Shown: piece by piece, positions 63,281-64,000 of the stretch
How positions within the stretch are numbered: position 1 is the stretch's first letter
Layout: each line of letters starts with the position of its first letter
Assembly: GCF_014805685.1 (NCBI RefSeq)
Contig: NC_060886.1
Span: 13,228,608-13,292,607 of the forward strand
Origin: Silurus meridionalis
Lineage: Eukaryota > Chordata > Actinopteri > Siluriformes > Siluridae
Length of the DNA: 64,000 bases
Direction of reading: 5' to 3'
The notes under the pieces: model-generated
The model's database searches: none
What the model was told of the DNA's origin: nothing
The model's input: the letters and a program-made list of their open reading frames with translations, nothing else
Translations under genes and position numbers: made by a program

Positions 63281-64000
63281 ATATGTAAGCAGCAGGTGGT
63301 TTGTCCTGGATTTATGGACCTCAGGTCACCCATCCAGATGTCTTTAGTGTGTGTGGGAAGGCTCTGTCAGTCAGTGATAAATAGCAGTCCTAGAGCATAC
63401 TGTCACTCGAATGTTTCCATAGCATCAGTGCAAATCCCCCACAGATACATCCTTCTCTTCTCTGTCGTGGTTGACTTTATCAGATGCCCTTCCTGAGTTA
63501 ATACAGCTTGAAGTACATGGATTACACTGTTCTAAGATCAAAGTGTATAGCACAAACATATGGCATGCAGGTTACACAAATGTGACAAAAGACAACCAAA
63601 GACTATTTTCCAAAGCAGGTATAGTATAAACTCTGAGTTTACTTTTGAATGTTGGTGCATGTGGACTACTTCATTGTCAAATATCATGGGTTGCATGTAC
63701 AAGGAATTTCTCATTGTGTGAGGGTGAAAAAAATATAAAAACTAGTCAAATAAAAGAATAATGTACTAAATAAAGATACAATACACAATATATAATTCGA
63801 ACAGGGTATATAAAAGTGTGGCAATGCAAATTATAATATTTCCCAAATAAGTCTAAAATCCAGGGTTACAATATGACATTTCAGAATACTTGTTTTTAGT
63901 AGAGTTTAAATCCCAGGACATGGGAGATCTTCACACTATAGAAACTTTGGGTTTGGATTCAAATATTTGTATTCTTCCAGAGTATTTCTGACATGATCGT

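Larger units (their letters stand above)
61154..64000. other. Intergenic sequence without a recognised gene
   Basis: After the Tc1 element I see T-runs, two large microsatellites and a GC-balanced stretch at 62390-62830. Open frames there reach about 108 codons on either strand, but none has recognisable domains or a consistent splice structure. Confidence 0.4.

Overview
The window is vertebrate nuclear DNA and almost certainly comes from a teleost fish. It is AT-rich, has long introns with GT-AG splice sites, is dense in dinucleotide microsatellites, and carries many Tc1-like transposons, hAT-type elements, fish non-LTR retrotransposons and tRNA-derived SINEs. I see no operons, CRISPR arrays or other bacterial features. 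A Tc1-rich ostariophysan such as a catfish would fit, but the species cannot be named from sequence alone.

Three protein-coding genes can be supported, all on the + strand. (1) The last two coding exons of a NALCN-channel auxiliary factor, best called nalf1 (fam155a), lie at 21190-21361 and 22435-22715. The first 21 kb is the 3' part of its long upstream intron. (2) abhd13 is a complete serine-hydrolase gene whose 337-codon reading frame sits in one exon at 35896-36909. A splice acceptor lies just upstream and a likely promoter with a non-coding first exon lies about 4 kb upstream. (3) tnfsf13b (BAFF) can be assembled as six coding exons between 42036 and 44444. All phases agree and give 275 codons with a membrane anchor, a furin site and a TNF-homology domain. 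One of its introns starts with GC instead of GT.

This set matches human 13q33.3 (FAM155A, LIG4, ABHD13, TNFSF13B), with two differences from the human layout as I remember it. No LIG4 reading frame is visible between nalf1 and abhd13, and nalf1 points towards abhd13 instead of away from it.

The rest is mostly repeats. 1-21 kb: nalf1 intron with SINEs, LINE tails, an unclassified terminal-inverted-repeat element, an inverted pair of Tc1-derived repeats and several GC-balanced blocks that may be conserved enhancers. 23-35 kb: a region built of a Tc1 relic next to an RTE-like LINE, LINE tails and further inverted-repeat elements. 38-41 kb: a deleted Tc1 element, a hAT-like element and a Tc1-derived repeat. 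44-64 kb: no gene found; a truncated L2-like LINE, a relic Tc1, a nearly intact Tc1 (51569-53177, one frameshift), a hAT-like element inserted in an older copy of its own family (53550-54346), a SINE, an RTE tail and a decayed full-length Tc1 (59515-61153).

The genes do not form a pathway. NALF1 supports the sodium leak channel in neurons, ABHD13 is a membrane-anchored hydrolase of poorly known substrate, and BAFF is a B-cell survival cytokine. I found no convincing undescribed biological system. The most useful observations are the synteny difference, the full BAFF exon structure with its GC donor, and the nested and near-intact transposons.
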